A DNA stretch of 64,000 nucleotides from PALSA-1296 sp038210275 (GCA_038210275.1 JBBQWV010000017.1:22545-86544); one strand, 5' to 3'; shown: positions 42,761-50,336, numbered from the stretch's first letter. A program made the numbers and translations. The notes: generated by a model not told the origin, from the sequence alone.

Positions 42761-43213
42761 ATGGATTTCACATATAAATATCTTTTCCCTTCTGATGTGC
42801 CGCTTCTGAAGAAGCTGCTGAAAATGTTTGGCAAAGCATTCAATGAAGAAGCGACATACGGAGATGCTATTCCAAGCGATGACTATTTACGATCGCTTCT
42901 ATCAAAATCGCATTTTATTGCGATTGTTGCAATAGATGTCGATGAAGTAGTCGGCGGACTTGCCGCATATGTTCTTGAGAAATTCGAGCGAGACCGACGC
43001 GAGATTTATATTTACGATCTCGCAGTAGATGAGGTATATCGCAGAAAAGGTATCGCAACGAAGCTTATCAATAAACTGAAGGAGATCGGGAAAGAACAAG
43101 ATGCATACGTGATCTACGTTCAAGCCGATTACGGAGATGATCCAGCGATCAGGTTATATGAATCGTTGGGGGTCAGAGAGGAAGTGCTTCATTTTGATAT
43201 TGAGGTAAAATAA
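42761..43213 (+). CDS. aac(3)-I: GNAT acetyltransferase of the AAC(3)-I (aminoglycoside 3-N-acetyltransferase) type
   Basis: A 150-residue GNAT enzyme. From memory of AAC(3)-Ia, the match runs over almost the whole length: FGKAFNEEATYGD, DYLRSLLSKSHFIA, GLAAYVLEKFE, EIYIYDLAV, RRKGIATKLIN, AYVIYVQADYGDDPA and LGVREEVLHFDIE. The RRKGIA loop binds acetyl-CoA. AAC(3)-I enzymes acetylate gentamicin-type aminoglycosides. Whether this homologue does so, or has another amine substrate, is open. It lies in a chromosomal accessory run, not next to an integron or transposase. DUF1801 follows with no gap. Confidence 0.82.
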   Translation: MDFTYKYLFPSDVPLLKKLLKMFGKAFNEEATYGDAIPSDDYLRSLLSKSHFIAIVAIDVDEVVGGLAAYVLEKFERDRREIYIYDLAVDEVYRRKGIATKLINKLKEIGKEQDAYVIYVQADYGDDPAIRLYESLGVREEVLHFDIEVK

Positions 43214-43555
43214 ATGAATAAAGCAGCAAAAGATATAGATGCTTATATCGCAGATGCAGCGAATGATGTTCAGCCAATTCTGCAAAAAATACGTCGAACA
43301 ATCAAGAAGGCAGCACCAAAAGCGGAAGAGGTGATTAGTTATGGCATACCTGCTTTCAAATTTAATGGAAAGCGATTAGCCTATTTTGCAGCATTCAAAA
43401 AACATATCGGATTTTATCCACCTGCACCTAAAGCATTCAAAAAGGAAGTTGCTCAGTATGCCGGACCAAAAGGTAATCTTCAGTTTCCACTTGATGAGCC
43501 AATGCCACTCGATCTGATCACGAGAATCGTCAAGTATAAAGTGGATAATGGTTAA
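43214..43555 (+). CDS. DUF1801 (YdhG-like) protein
   Basis: A 113-residue single-domain DUF1801 protein: DIDAYIADAANDVQPILQKI, EEVISYGIPAFKFNGKRLAYFAAFKKHIGFYP in two parts (SYGIPAFKFNGK; FAAFKKHIGFYP) and GNLQFPLDEPMPLDLI. It starts on the base after the GNAT stop, so the two are coupled. Its stop codon and that of the convergent AraC gene share the four bases TTAA. Function unknown; frataxin-like iron handling has been proposed for a B. subtilis member. Confidence 0.88.
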   Translation: MNKAAKDIDAYIADAANDVQPILQKIRRTIKKAAPKAEEVISYGIPAFKFNGKRLAYFAAFKKHIGFYPPAPKAFKKEVAQYAGPKGNLQFPLDEPMPLDLITRIVKYKVDNG

Positions 43556-44517
43556 TTGAATTTATTCCGATAATCAATCGGCGATAGACCTGTGATCTTC
43601 TTGAATGTTGTGCGGAAAGCTTTCGTATCTGTGTAGCCAACATCATACATGACTTCACTGACTTGTTTGTTGTTATGTTCGAGACTTCGCTTGGCGGCTT
43701 CGATCTTCACGCGCTGCAAGTATTCGATGACGGTGTTCGATGTAGCTTTTTTGAAGCGGCGCTCAAATGTGCGTCTGCCCATAGCGCATAGGGAGGCAAG
43801 TTCATCAACGGTGATCTTTTTCTTGAAATTATTTTCGATAAATTCTTGCGCTTCTTTGATCGGCTCATCTTCATGATCGCGCTGCGAAGAAAAAATAATA
43901 AAAGGCGATTGGCTGGCGCGATCAATTTCGATCTCATAGATTTTGGAGGCAATGATAGCAACATCTCTGCCGGCATATTTTTCGATCAGATAGATCAGCA
44001 GATTCCAGATGGAATTCGCTCCGCCGCTGGAATAGATGCCATGTTCATCGGTGATGATCTTATCGGAGACAAGATCGAGAGCAGGAAACATTTTCTTGAA
44101 ATCGTTTTCGGCGATCCAATGTGTCGAGCATTGCTTTCCGTCGAGTAATCCGGTTGAGGCAAGCAGAAAAGTACCGACGCAGAGACTTGCGACTTCGGCG
44201 CCGTTCTTATGCTGCTCGACTATCCAGGGAAAAAATTCTTTATTCAAGTCGATAACTTCCTGCGGTACCCCATTCACTGCTGGAATAATAATGAGATCAG
44301 ATTGAAGTGCATCCTTTATTGTTTTATCCGGGCGAACCGAAAAGAACCGATCGTACACTTGCTGTTCATCGGAGATTCCGACAAGATGGAGCTTAAATAG
44401 AGGTGGCTTGCCCATAGTTGTCAAGATTTCATTCGCTCGTGAAAAAGCAACGAATGAACCTTCTATACAGCTTAAGGCGACTGCGCCTTTGGGAACGAGA
44501 ATTGAGATGTTTTTCAT
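43552..44517 (-). CDS. GlxA-type AraC-family transcriptional regulator
   Basis: A 321-residue regulator. Residues 1-190 form a DJ-1/PfpI-like (class I glutamine amidotransferase) domain: SILVPKGAVALSCIEGS, SDLIIIPAVNG, VASLCVGTFLLASTGLLDGK, CSTHW. The nucleophile-elbow Cys is kept (LCVGT), but in this family the domain acts as a sensor. Residues 225-321 hold the double HTH of AraC (ITVDELASLCAMGRRTFERRF; VMYDVGYTDTKAFRTTFKK; GLSPIDYR). It is transcribed against the accessory operon. Its promoter lies so close that the mRNA would be leaderless. The divergent GyrI-like gene may be its target. Confidence 0.92.
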   Translation of the reverse strand: MKNISILVPKGAVALSCIEGSFVAFSRANEILTTMGKPPLFKLHLVGISDEQQVYDRFFSVRPDKTIKDALQSDLIIIPAVNGVPQEVIDLNKEFFPWIVEQHKNGAEVASLCVGTFLLASTGLLDGKQCSTHWIAENDFKKMFPALDLVSDKIITDEHGIYSSGGANSIWNLLIYLIEKYAGRDVAIIASKIYEIEIDRASQSPFIIFSSQRDHEDEPIKEAQEFIENNFKKKITVDELASLCAMGRRTFERRFKKATSNTVIEYLQRVKIEAAKRSLEHNNKQVSEVMYDVGYTDTKAFRTTFKKITGLSPIDYRNKFN

Positions 44518-44521
44518 AATG

Positions 44522-44553
44522 CAAATATACGAAATATTATTGTCGCAATCAAC
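44522..44553 (-). promoter_or_regulatory. Bacteroidota-type promoter of the AraC gene (leaderless)
   Basis: On the minus strand: GTTG, 20 nt, then TATATTTG, fitting -33/-7 boxes. The -7 box ends 4 nt before the ATG, so transcription should start at or next to the start codon. Confidence 0.6.
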
Positions 44554-44601
44554 CCCTGAGAATGGCGTATTTACGTCTCACAGATTCAACGTGAAATTGC
44601 G

Positions 44602-44609
44602 TATTTTTG
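44602..44609 (+). promoter_or_regulatory. -7 element for the GyrI-like gene
   Basis: TATTTTTG matches TAnnTTTG; the expected transcription start is about 24 nt before the ATG at 44637. No clear -33 TTTG is visible at the right distance, so a regulator may be needed. Confidence 0.45.
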
Positions 44610-44636
44610 TGTCATAAACTTTATAATCTGTCAAAA

Positions 44637-45125
44637 ATGAACAAAGAGCCCATATTTAAGAAAAAAGAAGCATTTCTGATCGTCGGAGTCGAGCGATATA
44701 CTTCTGAAGGAATCTGTGGAATTCAAGAGGCATGGGGCGAATTCTCAAAACGGAGTACAGAAATACAGCATACTGTAAGTAAGTCTCCATTCGGTATTGA
44801 GGACTATTCGCGTGATTTTGATATGAATAAAGGAGGATTCCCAAAATTTTATTATATTGCCTCACTCGAAGTCACCAAGCTGGAAGATATTCCTGTCGGA
44901 ATGACCGGGAGGGAAGTCGCAGCAGCAAATTATTCAGTTTTCAACTTTAAAGGACCAATAGGTGGCTTGCCGGATTTTTTTAAGTATATCTATGGAGAGT
45001 GGCTGCCTTCCTCGGGATACTCAATGGATCCAAAACTCTCACTCGATTTCGAACACTACCCTAAGCCAGTGATGGATATGGATGCTGCAGAAGTGGAGAT
45101 TTGGGTGCCGATCGTAAAAGGATGA
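44637..45125 (+). CDS. GyrI-like/AraC effector-binding domain protein
   Basis: A 162-residue stand-alone effector-binding domain: KKKEAFLIVGVERYTSEG, GIQEAWGEFSKRS, FYYIASLEVTKLEDIPVGM, YSVFNFKGPIGGLPDFFKYIYGEWLP, AEVEIWVPI (given as fragments). Such domains bind small hydrophobic or cationic compounds and in some cases hydrolyse or sequester toxins. No HTH is attached. It is divergent from the AraC gene with 119 nt between the starts. The ATG 44637 is preferred over a TTG at 44607. Confidence 0.85.
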   Translation: MNKEPIFKKKEAFLIVGVERYTSEGICGIQEAWGEFSKRSTEIQHTVSKSPFGIEDYSRDFDMNKGGFPKFYYIASLEVTKLEDIPVGMTGREVAAANYSVFNFKGPIGGLPDFFKYIYGEWLPSSGYSMDPKLSLDFEHYPKPVMDMDAAEVEIWVPIVKG

Positions 45126-45171
45126 GCATTGATAGTGACGATATAGGTTGAATACAAATACAGAAATCAAC

Positions 45172-45660
45172 ATGGCAAAAACTAAGAACGAGATTGAATC
45201 TGACGAAGCAAAAATTCATTTTCATACCGTTATTAAGCAGAGCGGCAAATCGGCAACAGGTTTGCAGATACCCGAAGAGATCATTGAGAAACTCGGAGTG
45301 GGGAAGAAACCTCCGGTTAAAGTAACGATCAATAATTACACATACCGAAGCACTATTGCAGTGATGGGTGGAGTGTTCATGCTCGGAATAAGTGCAGATG
45401 TCCGCTCAAAAGCGGGTGTTGCCGGAGGGGATGAAGTCGATGTTATCCTTGAACTCGACACTCAGCCCCGCGAAGTAATATTGCCGCCTCTGTTTAAGAA
45501 AGCTCTTGATAAAAACGCCGTTGCTAAGAAATTCTTTGAAGGATTATCTTACAGTAACAAACAGCGGTACGTACTCCCTATTGGGCAAGCAAAGACCGAT
45601 GAAACAATGCAAAGGAGGATCGTTAAAGCAGTAAAAGATCTGAGTGAACATAAGAAGTAA
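45172..45660 (+). CDS. DUF1905 + YdeI/OmpD-associated protein
   Basis: A 162-residue protein. Residues 10-100 are DUF1905-like (KIHFHTVIKQSGKSATGLQIPEE in parts, KPPVKVTINNYTYRSTIAVMGG in parts, GVAGGDEVDVILELD). The C-terminal half has the YdeI helices KKFFEGLSYSNKQRYVLPI and ETMQRRIVKAVKDL. The family is linked to antimicrobial-peptide protection in enterobacteria; mechanism unknown. ATG at 45172; a TTG at 45148 lies in frame. An AHSA1-like gene follows after 43 nt. Confidence 0.85.
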   Translation: MAKTKNEIESDEAKIHFHTVIKQSGKSATGLQIPEEIIEKLGVGKKPPVKVTINNYTYRSTIAVMGGVFMLGISADVRSKAGVAGGDEVDVILELDTQPREVILPPLFKKALDKNAVAKKFFEGLSYSNKQRYVLPIGQAKTDETMQRRIVKAVKDLSEHKK

Positions 45661-45703
45661 CAGTTTAAAGCTAGAAAAGTAATAAAAAGAAAGGAAAACA
45701 ATT

Positions 45704-46153
45704 ATGCAAACAATGAAATTTTCAGCAGATATAAATGCCCCGAAAGAAAAAGTATGGCACACACTATGGAATGATGCAACGTATAGGAAATGGACCAGTC
45801 CGTTCATGGAAGGATCGTATGCAAAAGGCGACTGGACTGAGGGAAGTAAAATGCAATTTCTTTCGCCTGATGGAAGCGGAATGTTCAGCCATGTTGATAA
45901 AAATATTCCAAATGAGTATATGGCATTCACACATTTAGGTGTTGTCAATAAAGGAATTGAAGAACCTGACAGCGAAGAAAGCAAAAGCTGGAACGGCGCA
46001 ACCGAAAACTACAGGCTGACCGAAAAAGACGGAAAGACAATTTTGGATGTTGAGATGGGATCTGAAACCGGCATTCCCAAAGAATTCGAGGGTTATTTCC
46101 TGAAAGCGTTTCCGAAAGCTTTGGAGAAAGTAAAAGAATTATCAGAAAATTAA
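45704..46153 (+). CDS. SRPBCC-type protein
   Basis: A 149-residue START-like protein: MKFSADINAPKEKVWHTLWN, YRKWTSPFMEGSYAKGDW, GSKMQFLSPDGSGMFSHVD, and a C-terminal GYFLKAFPKALEKVKEL helix. It belongs to a branch distinct from the tandem AHSA1 genes at 41352 and 41924. Ligand unknown. A PhnB-type gene follows after 21 nt in the same direction. Confidence 0.85.
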   Translation: MQTMKFSADINAPKEKVWHTLWNDATYRKWTSPFMEGSYAKGDWTEGSKMQFLSPDGSGMFSHVDKNIPNEYMAFTHLGVVNKGIEEPDSEESKSWNGATENYRLTEKDGKTILDVEMGSETGIPKEFEGYFLKAFPKALEKVKELSEN

Positions 46154-46174
46154 AACCCAAAAAAAATAAAATCT

Positions 46175-47056
46175 ATGAAAAAAATTCAAACCTTCTTATG
46201 GTTTAATGACCAAGCGGTAAAAGCTTCAGAGCTTTATACTTCAGTTTTTAAAAACTCAAAAGTAATTAGCAAGATGCCTGGTCCGGGAGGGCAGCCTATG
46301 GGTGTGACTGTAGAATTAGATGGCCGCGAATTCATTCTCTTCAATGGAGGACCAATGTATCGTCCTACTCCTGCAATTTCTTTCACAGTCTTATGTGACT
46401 CTGAAAAAGAAATTGATGGGATCTGGAAAAATCTCTCCGAAGGAGGAAAAGTATTCATGGAATTAAATAAATATCCATGGGCAGAAAAATATGGGTGGAT
46501 TGAAGATCAATTTGGAATTTCTTGGCAGCTGACATTATCAGATATGAAAGGACCGATCACACCTTCATTCCTCTTCTGCGGTTCGCAACAAGGCAAAGCT
46601 GAAGAAGCAATGAATTTTTATACTTCGCTATTTCAAAACTCAGAGATCCCCCTGATTGCACGATATCAAGAAGCTGAGCCGGGTCCGACCGGGCAAATTA
46701 AGTTTTCTTCTTTTACTCTTGATGGGCAAAAGTTTATTGCAATGGATAGCGGTGCTCCGATGGATGTGGCATTTACGCCGGGTATCTCTTTGTTTGTCGA
46801 TTGCACTACGCAGGAAGAAGTTGATACACTTTGGAATAGTTTTACCAAAGATGGACGCGAAAGTCGTTGCGGCTGGCTTGAGGATAAATTCGGAGTTTCA
46901 TGGCAGATCATTCCTAAGGCTTTAATGAAGTTAATGAGCGATAAAGATCGAGCCAAAGCAGGAAGAGTCATGGAAGCAATGCTGAAGATGAATAAGATCA
47001 TTATCGCTGATCTTGAAGCGGCAGCAGAAGGAATAACGGCAGCTGTCGGTGTGTGA
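46175..47056 (+). CDS. Tandem PhnB-type VOC protein
   Basis: A 293-residue protein with two PhnB/VOC domains in one chain. Both start with a strand and a helix: TFLWFNDQAVKASELYTSVF and FLFCGSQQGKAEEAMNFYTSLF. Both have a central hydrophobic strand (GREFILFNGGP; GQKFIAMDSGAP) and both end with W(I/L)ED-FG(I/V)SWQ. The fused form makes a complete metal-binding fold in one polypeptide. Substrate unknown. A dispersed hairpin element follows the stop. Confidence 0.88.
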   Translation: MKKIQTFLWFNDQAVKASELYTSVFKNSKVISKMPGPGGQPMGVTVELDGREFILFNGGPMYRPTPAISFTVLCDSEKEIDGIWKNLSEGGKVFMELNKYPWAEKYGWIEDQFGISWQLTLSDMKGPITPSFLFCGSQQGKAEEAMNFYTSLFQNSEIPLIARYQEAEPGPTGQIKFSSFTLDGQKFIAMDSGAPMDVAFTPGISLFVDCTTQEEVDTLWNSFTKDGRESRCGWLEDKFGVSWQIIPKALMKLMSDKDRAKAGRVMEAMLKMNKIIIADLEAAAEGITAAVGV

Positions 47057-47074
47057 AGTGAACTACATTATGAC

Positions 47075-47175
47075 GTCATTGCGAGCGACAGCGAAGCAAT
47101 CTAAAATATTAATTTATTGCGTAAGTTTAGAATTTTAGATTGCTTCGTCGGGCTAAAGCCCTCCTCGCAATGACA
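47075..47175. repeat. Dispersed hairpin element, family 1, full copy
   Basis: GTCATTGCGAG to CTCGCAATGAC; inner arms GAAGCAATCTAAAATATT and AATTTTAGATTGCTTC are complementary. The ends extend into ATTATG..CATAAT, so the palindrome is longer than the shared end. It interrupts the accessory operon between the PhnB-type and YCII genes. Confidence 0.88.
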
Positions 47176-47225
47176 TAATTTGTAACCAGTTTTTTTAAAA
47201 ACTAATCAAATAAGGAGAAAACAAA

Positions 47226-47651
47226 ATGCGATTCATGGTATTAGTAAAAGCAAGTAAAGATTCTGAGGCAGGCGTACTTCCATCGACCGAGTTACTTACT
47301 GAGATGGGGAAGTTCAACGAAGAACTTGTGAAGGCTGGAGTAATGCTTGCCGGGGAAGGGTTGCACGATAGCTCAAAAGGTGTGCGCATAAGCTTCGATG
47401 GAAAAAACCGCACAGTTACGAACGGACCATTCCCGAATACGAAAGAGCTTATCGCCGGCTTCTGGGTGTGGAAGTTGAATTCGCTCGACGAAGCGATCAG
47501 TTGGTTGAAGCGAGCACCGTTCTTTGACGGAGAAGAGATTGAGATTCGTCAGATATTCGAAGCCGAGGATTTTGGCGAGAACTTAACACCCGAACTACGC
47601 GAGCAGGAAGCGCGCCTTGCAAAACAAGCCGCTGAATATGCCAACCGATAA
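47226..47651 (+). CDS. YCII/DGPF-family protein
   Basis: A 141-residue protein of the YCII-related (DGPF) family: MRFMVLVKASKDSEAG, ELVKAGVMLAGEGLHDSSKGVRI, VTNGPFPNTKELIAGFWVW, LDEAISWLKRAPF. Members are small ferredoxin-like-fold proteins, often found with ECF sigma factors, AHSA1 and VOC genes; activity unknown. The ribosome site AAGGAG lies 9 nt before the ATG. A VOC gene follows after 36 nt. Confidence 0.9.
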   Translation: MRFMVLVKASKDSEAGVLPSTELLTEMGKFNEELVKAGVMLAGEGLHDSSKGVRISFDGKNRTVTNGPFPNTKELIAGFWVWKLNSLDEAISWLKRAPFFDGEEIEIRQIFEAEDFGENLTPELREQEARLAKQAAEYANR

Positions 47652-47687
47652 TAACAATTTCTTTTTTAATTAACCAAACATACAACA

Positions 47688-48116
47688 ATGGCAACACTTA
47701 ATCCGTATCTCAATTTCCCCGGCAATACCGAGGAAGCATTTAATTTCTATAAATCCGTTTTTGGCGGAGAATTCGCGAACCTGACACGCTTCAAAGACAC
47801 ACCTGCCGCTGCACAAATGACGCCGGAAGATGCGAATAAGCTCATGCATATTTCCTTACCGATCGGCAAAGGAAATACTCTTATGGCAACCGATGCAATG
47901 GAGGGTATGGGTCATAAATTAACGTATGGCAATAACACTCAACTCTCTCTTGAAACCGATAGCAAGGAAGAAGCAGAAAAACTCTTCAATGGTTTATCTG
48001 CCGGAGGAAAGATCGAAATGCCGCTTAGTGAGCAATTCTGGGGCGCATATTTCGGAATGTTTGCTGATAAATTCGGCGTAAAGTGGATGGTGAATTATAC
48101 CTACCCGAAACAGTAG
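47688..48116 (+). CDS. PhnB-type VOC protein
   Basis: A 142-residue single-domain VOC protein: LNPYLNFPGNTEEAFNFYKSVFGGEF, LMHISLPIGKGNTLMATDA and FWGAYFGMFADKFGVKWMVN (each a family mark, shortened). Close to many bacterial YCII-linked VOC proteins. It is probably cotranscribed with the YCII gene. No substrate is known. A 13-bp stem hairpin built of 7-mers follows. Confidence 0.88.
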   Translation: MATLNPYLNFPGNTEEAFNFYKSVFGGEFANLTRFKDTPAAAQMTPEDANKLMHISLPIGKGNTLMATDAMEGMGHKLTYGNNTQLSLETDSKEEAEKLFNGLSAGGKIEMPLSEQFWGAYFGMFADKFGVKWMVNYTYPKQ

Positions 48117-48120
48117 TAAG

Positions 48121-48170
48121 AAAATAGTAGTTAGTAGTCAGGTTACTTATCCCTGACTACTAACGGTGTT
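48121..48170 (+). repeat. Heptamer-repeat hairpin (TAGTAGT type)
   Basis: TAGTAGT repeated twice, then a perfect 13-bp stem GTTAGTAGTCAGG (48130-48142) with CCTGACTACTAAC (48152-48164) and a 9-nt loop. A short GTGTTT follows, so it may weakly terminate or protect the upstream mRNA. Confidence 0.8.
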
Positions 48171-48214
48171 TCACTCCCCCCAATAAAGTAATAAAAATAA
48201 TTAACTCAACGAAT

Positions 48215-48631
48215 ATGAATAACCTCATTACAAAATTGCATTCATGGGCACCGCAGTTGCGGAGTTTACTTCGCATTGTGGCAGCGATCATGTTTATCCA
48301 GATCGGTACGATGAAGCTTTTCGGCTTTCCGGAAGCAATGCCGGGAGGTAAATCAGCAGAGTTATTCTCTGAAGTCTGGTTTGCCGGATTTCTTGAAGTT
48401 GTGGGAGGAGCATTCTTCCTGATCGGATTATTTACGCGCCCGGTAGCCTTTATTCTTGCTGGCGAAATGGCTGTTGCATATTTTCAAGTTCACGCTCCGA
48501 AAAGCATTTGGACAGTTGTCAATGGCGGAGCATCGGCAGTGCTCTTTTGCTTCGTATTTTTTTATTTTTCAGCCGTAGGTCCGGGTCCGTGGAGTGTAGA
48601 TGCGTTGATGCACAAGAAGCAAAACAAGTAA
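48215..48631 (+). CDS. DoxX-family membrane protein
   Basis: A 138-residue inner-membrane protein with four hydrophobic segments. LLRIVAAIMFIQIGTMKLFGFP, SEVWFAGFLEVVGGAFFLIGLFTRP and AGEMAVAYFQVHAP (shortened marks) are characteristic of DoxX/DoxD-type proteins. Its function is not established; some members work with thioredoxin-like or thiosulfate metabolism. It closes the second accessory island. Confidence 0.9.
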   Translation: MNNLITKLHSWAPQLRSLLRIVAAIMFIQIGTMKLFGFPEAMPGGKSAELFSEVWFAGFLEVVGGAFFLIGLFTRPVAFILAGEMAVAYFQVHAPKSIWTVVNGGASAVLFCFVFFYFSAVGPGPWSVDALMHKKQNK

Positions 48632-48653
48632 GATTCTATAGGTAAAAAAAATC

Positions 48654-48669
48654 TGGCACGGTTCTTGTT
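48654..48669 (+). promoter_or_regulatory. Sigma-54-like promoter, weak candidate
   Basis: TGGCACG, 4 nt, TTGTT: the -24 part is perfect for sigma-54 and the spacing is correct, but the -12 GC dinucleotide reads GT. It lies 40 nt before the start of the next gene. Confidence 0.3.
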
Positions 48670-48708
48670 GCTAAATGAATCTGTGTTCATTTAATAATAA
48701 CTCACCAC

Positions 48709-49083
48709 ATGAAAAGCCAGCGCTTGTTTCTTGCCGTAGCAGTGCTGTTCCTAATCACCGGAACTGTGCACGCTCAAGTGATCGAAAACCTTGTCACGCA
48801 AGGTGGACGCACTTTTGATTTCGATACTGTCGTTATCACTCCCAAGCTAAAGTGGTTTGCCGATAGTATGTGTATTGTCATGGAAGTCCGAGAGCATCGG
48901 GAGCGACTTGAGAAGTTCACAAAAATGCCGGACTTATACTTTACAAACCTCAATAAGAGATTACAAACAAATTATACTCGTGCAGAGCTGATCTCCATAG
49001 AAAAAGAAAAGATCGCACTTGCTGAGAATAAATATCCTTTCTACAGGAAAGAATACGAAGCGTCACTTGTAGCGTCAAAGTAA
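48709..49083 (+). CDS. Small secreted protein, unknown
   Basis: A 124-residue protein with a signal peptide (KSQRLFLAVAVLFLITGTVHA). The mature part is mostly helical and charged (MEVREHRERLEKFTKMPD, LISIEKEKIALAENKYPFYRKEYEAS in parts). No family recognised. It is monocistronic, with its own terminator and a possible sigma-54-like promoter. Confidence 0.6.
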   Translation: MKSQRLFLAVAVLFLITGTVHAQVIENLVTQGGRTFDFDTVVITPKLKWFADSMCIVMEVREHRERLEKFTKMPDLYFTNLNKRLQTNYTRAELISIEKEKIALAENKYPFYRKEYEASLVASK

Positions 49084-49100
49084 ATGCCGTGAAGGTGTAT

Positions 49101-49136
49101 AAAAAGAGAAGGGCAATATCTGTCCTTCTCTTTTTA
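49101..49136 (+). terminator. Terminator after small secreted protein gene
   Basis: Perfect 12-bp stem AAAAAGAGAAGG / CCTTCTCTTTTT with an 11-nt loop; the right arm serves as the T run. The next 230 nt up to the isomerase gene hold only a TATATTGG promoter-like box and a small GGGC/GCCC hairpin. Confidence 0.85.
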
Positions 49137-49368
49137 TTTTGAGGTGTCTAATATTTTCGTATATTGGATTTGGATTGATGGGCACCAACGCCCTTTAGGC
49201 GAAAGTTTAAACTTCAAAGCTTAAATCTTAAATGCGGGAATAAAGTTAAGTTAGCACTGTTGATAACTTGTTTGTATGGGGGATGATGGATTAAAAATAT
49301 AAATTTATCTCCATAATAATAAAGGACTTGCGGGGGCTTCATTTTATGTAAAGTGTTTGTAACTGGAA

Positions 49369-50172
49369 ATGAATCTTAAGATATATAAATCCCTTTGGGG
49401 AATGACCGGTTTGCTTGAGGAGCAATTCTTACGCATTGCCGCGGCTGGGTATTATGGAATTGAAAGCGCTGTGGCTGAGATTTCTAATCTCGAGAGATTT
49501 AAGGCTTTGCTCAAGGATTATAAACTTGATTATATCCCGCTTATTTATACGGAAGGTTCGAACCACCTTGAGAATTTTCGACAACTTGTAGAGTTAGCAT
49601 CTCAATATGAGCCTAAGAAAATTATTGCTCATGCAGGAAGAGACCTTTGGAGTTTTGAGGAGCAAGTGAAATTCTTCGAAGATGCACTCTTAATTGAAAA
49701 AGAATTTGGAATTCCTATCGCGCATGAGACCCATCGCCGTCGTCCGCTTTTCACACCTATGAATGCGTTGGCACTAATGCAGAAATTTCCTGAGCTGAAG
49801 ATCAATGTCGATCTCAGCCATTGGTGCTGTGTGACTGAATCAATGTTGGAAGATCACAGAGAGGCGATTAAACTTGTTGCTTCGCGAGCGATACATATTC
49901 ACTCACGAGTCGGATATGAGAATGGTCCTCAAGTTCCGAATCCTTTTGCTCCGGAATGGGCTTCGCATCTTGCGAAATTTGAAGAGTGGTGGAAACTGAT
50001 AATTTCAGAACATAAGAAACGTGGAGAGGCAGAACTGACTATCACACCGGAATATGGTCCGCCAAGTTATATGCAGCTTGTTCCGTTCAAGAACAAGCCT
50101 GTAGCTGATCTCTGGGAAGTATGTTTATGGAGCGCTGAGAGATTTAGGAAATTATTTGCTGAGACAGATTAG
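49369..50172 (+). CDS. Sugar phosphate isomerase/epimerase-like TIM-barrel protein
   Basis: A 267-residue protein of the xylose isomerase-like (AP endonuclease 2) fold. It shows the regular pattern of barrel strands with metal-ligand residues at their ends: AAAGYYGIESAVAE, KIIAHAGRD, IPIAHETHRRR, LKINVDLSHWCCV, AIHIHSRVG, LTITPEYGP. The Glu, Asp, His and Glu ligands of the divalent-metal site are present. The substrate is unknown; relatives act on sugars and inositol derivatives. Monocistronic. Confidence 0.87.
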   Translation: MNLKIYKSLWGMTGLLEEQFLRIAAAGYYGIESAVAEISNLERFKALLKDYKLDYIPLIYTEGSNHLENFRQLVELASQYEPKKIIAHAGRDLWSFEEQVKFFEDALLIEKEFGIPIAHETHRRRPLFTPMNALALMQKFPELKINVDLSHWCCVTESMLEDHREAIKLVASRAIHIHSRVGYENGPQVPNPFAPEWASHLAKFEEWWKLIISEHKKRGEAELTITPEYGPPSYMQLVPFKNKPVADLWEVCLWSAERFRKLFAETD

Positions 50173-50328
50173 CGGCGGCAGACACCCCACATAAGAAACT
50201 GCTCTACTAGACTCAAATATATAACTCTCAACTGCTTACCGTTAATTGTCTCCTGTTCTTGTCACAAAAAGCTTTCCACAAACGTCAATAGTTTAGAGTT
50301 AGTGGGTACAATTTACCGGATTTTGCCT

Positions 50329-50336
50329 TATATTTG
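50329..50336 (+). promoter_or_regulatory. -7 element for the tail-fibre-like gene
   Basis: TATATTTG, an exact TAnnTTTG match, 60 nt before the ATG at 50397. The -33 region has no perfect TTTG. Confidence 0.5.

Noticed and set aside
49137..49368. Riboswitch before the TIM-barrel isomerase gene
   Set aside because: A GGGC/GCCC hairpin is present, but I could not match it to any riboswitch class I know, including TPP and c-di-GMP-I.
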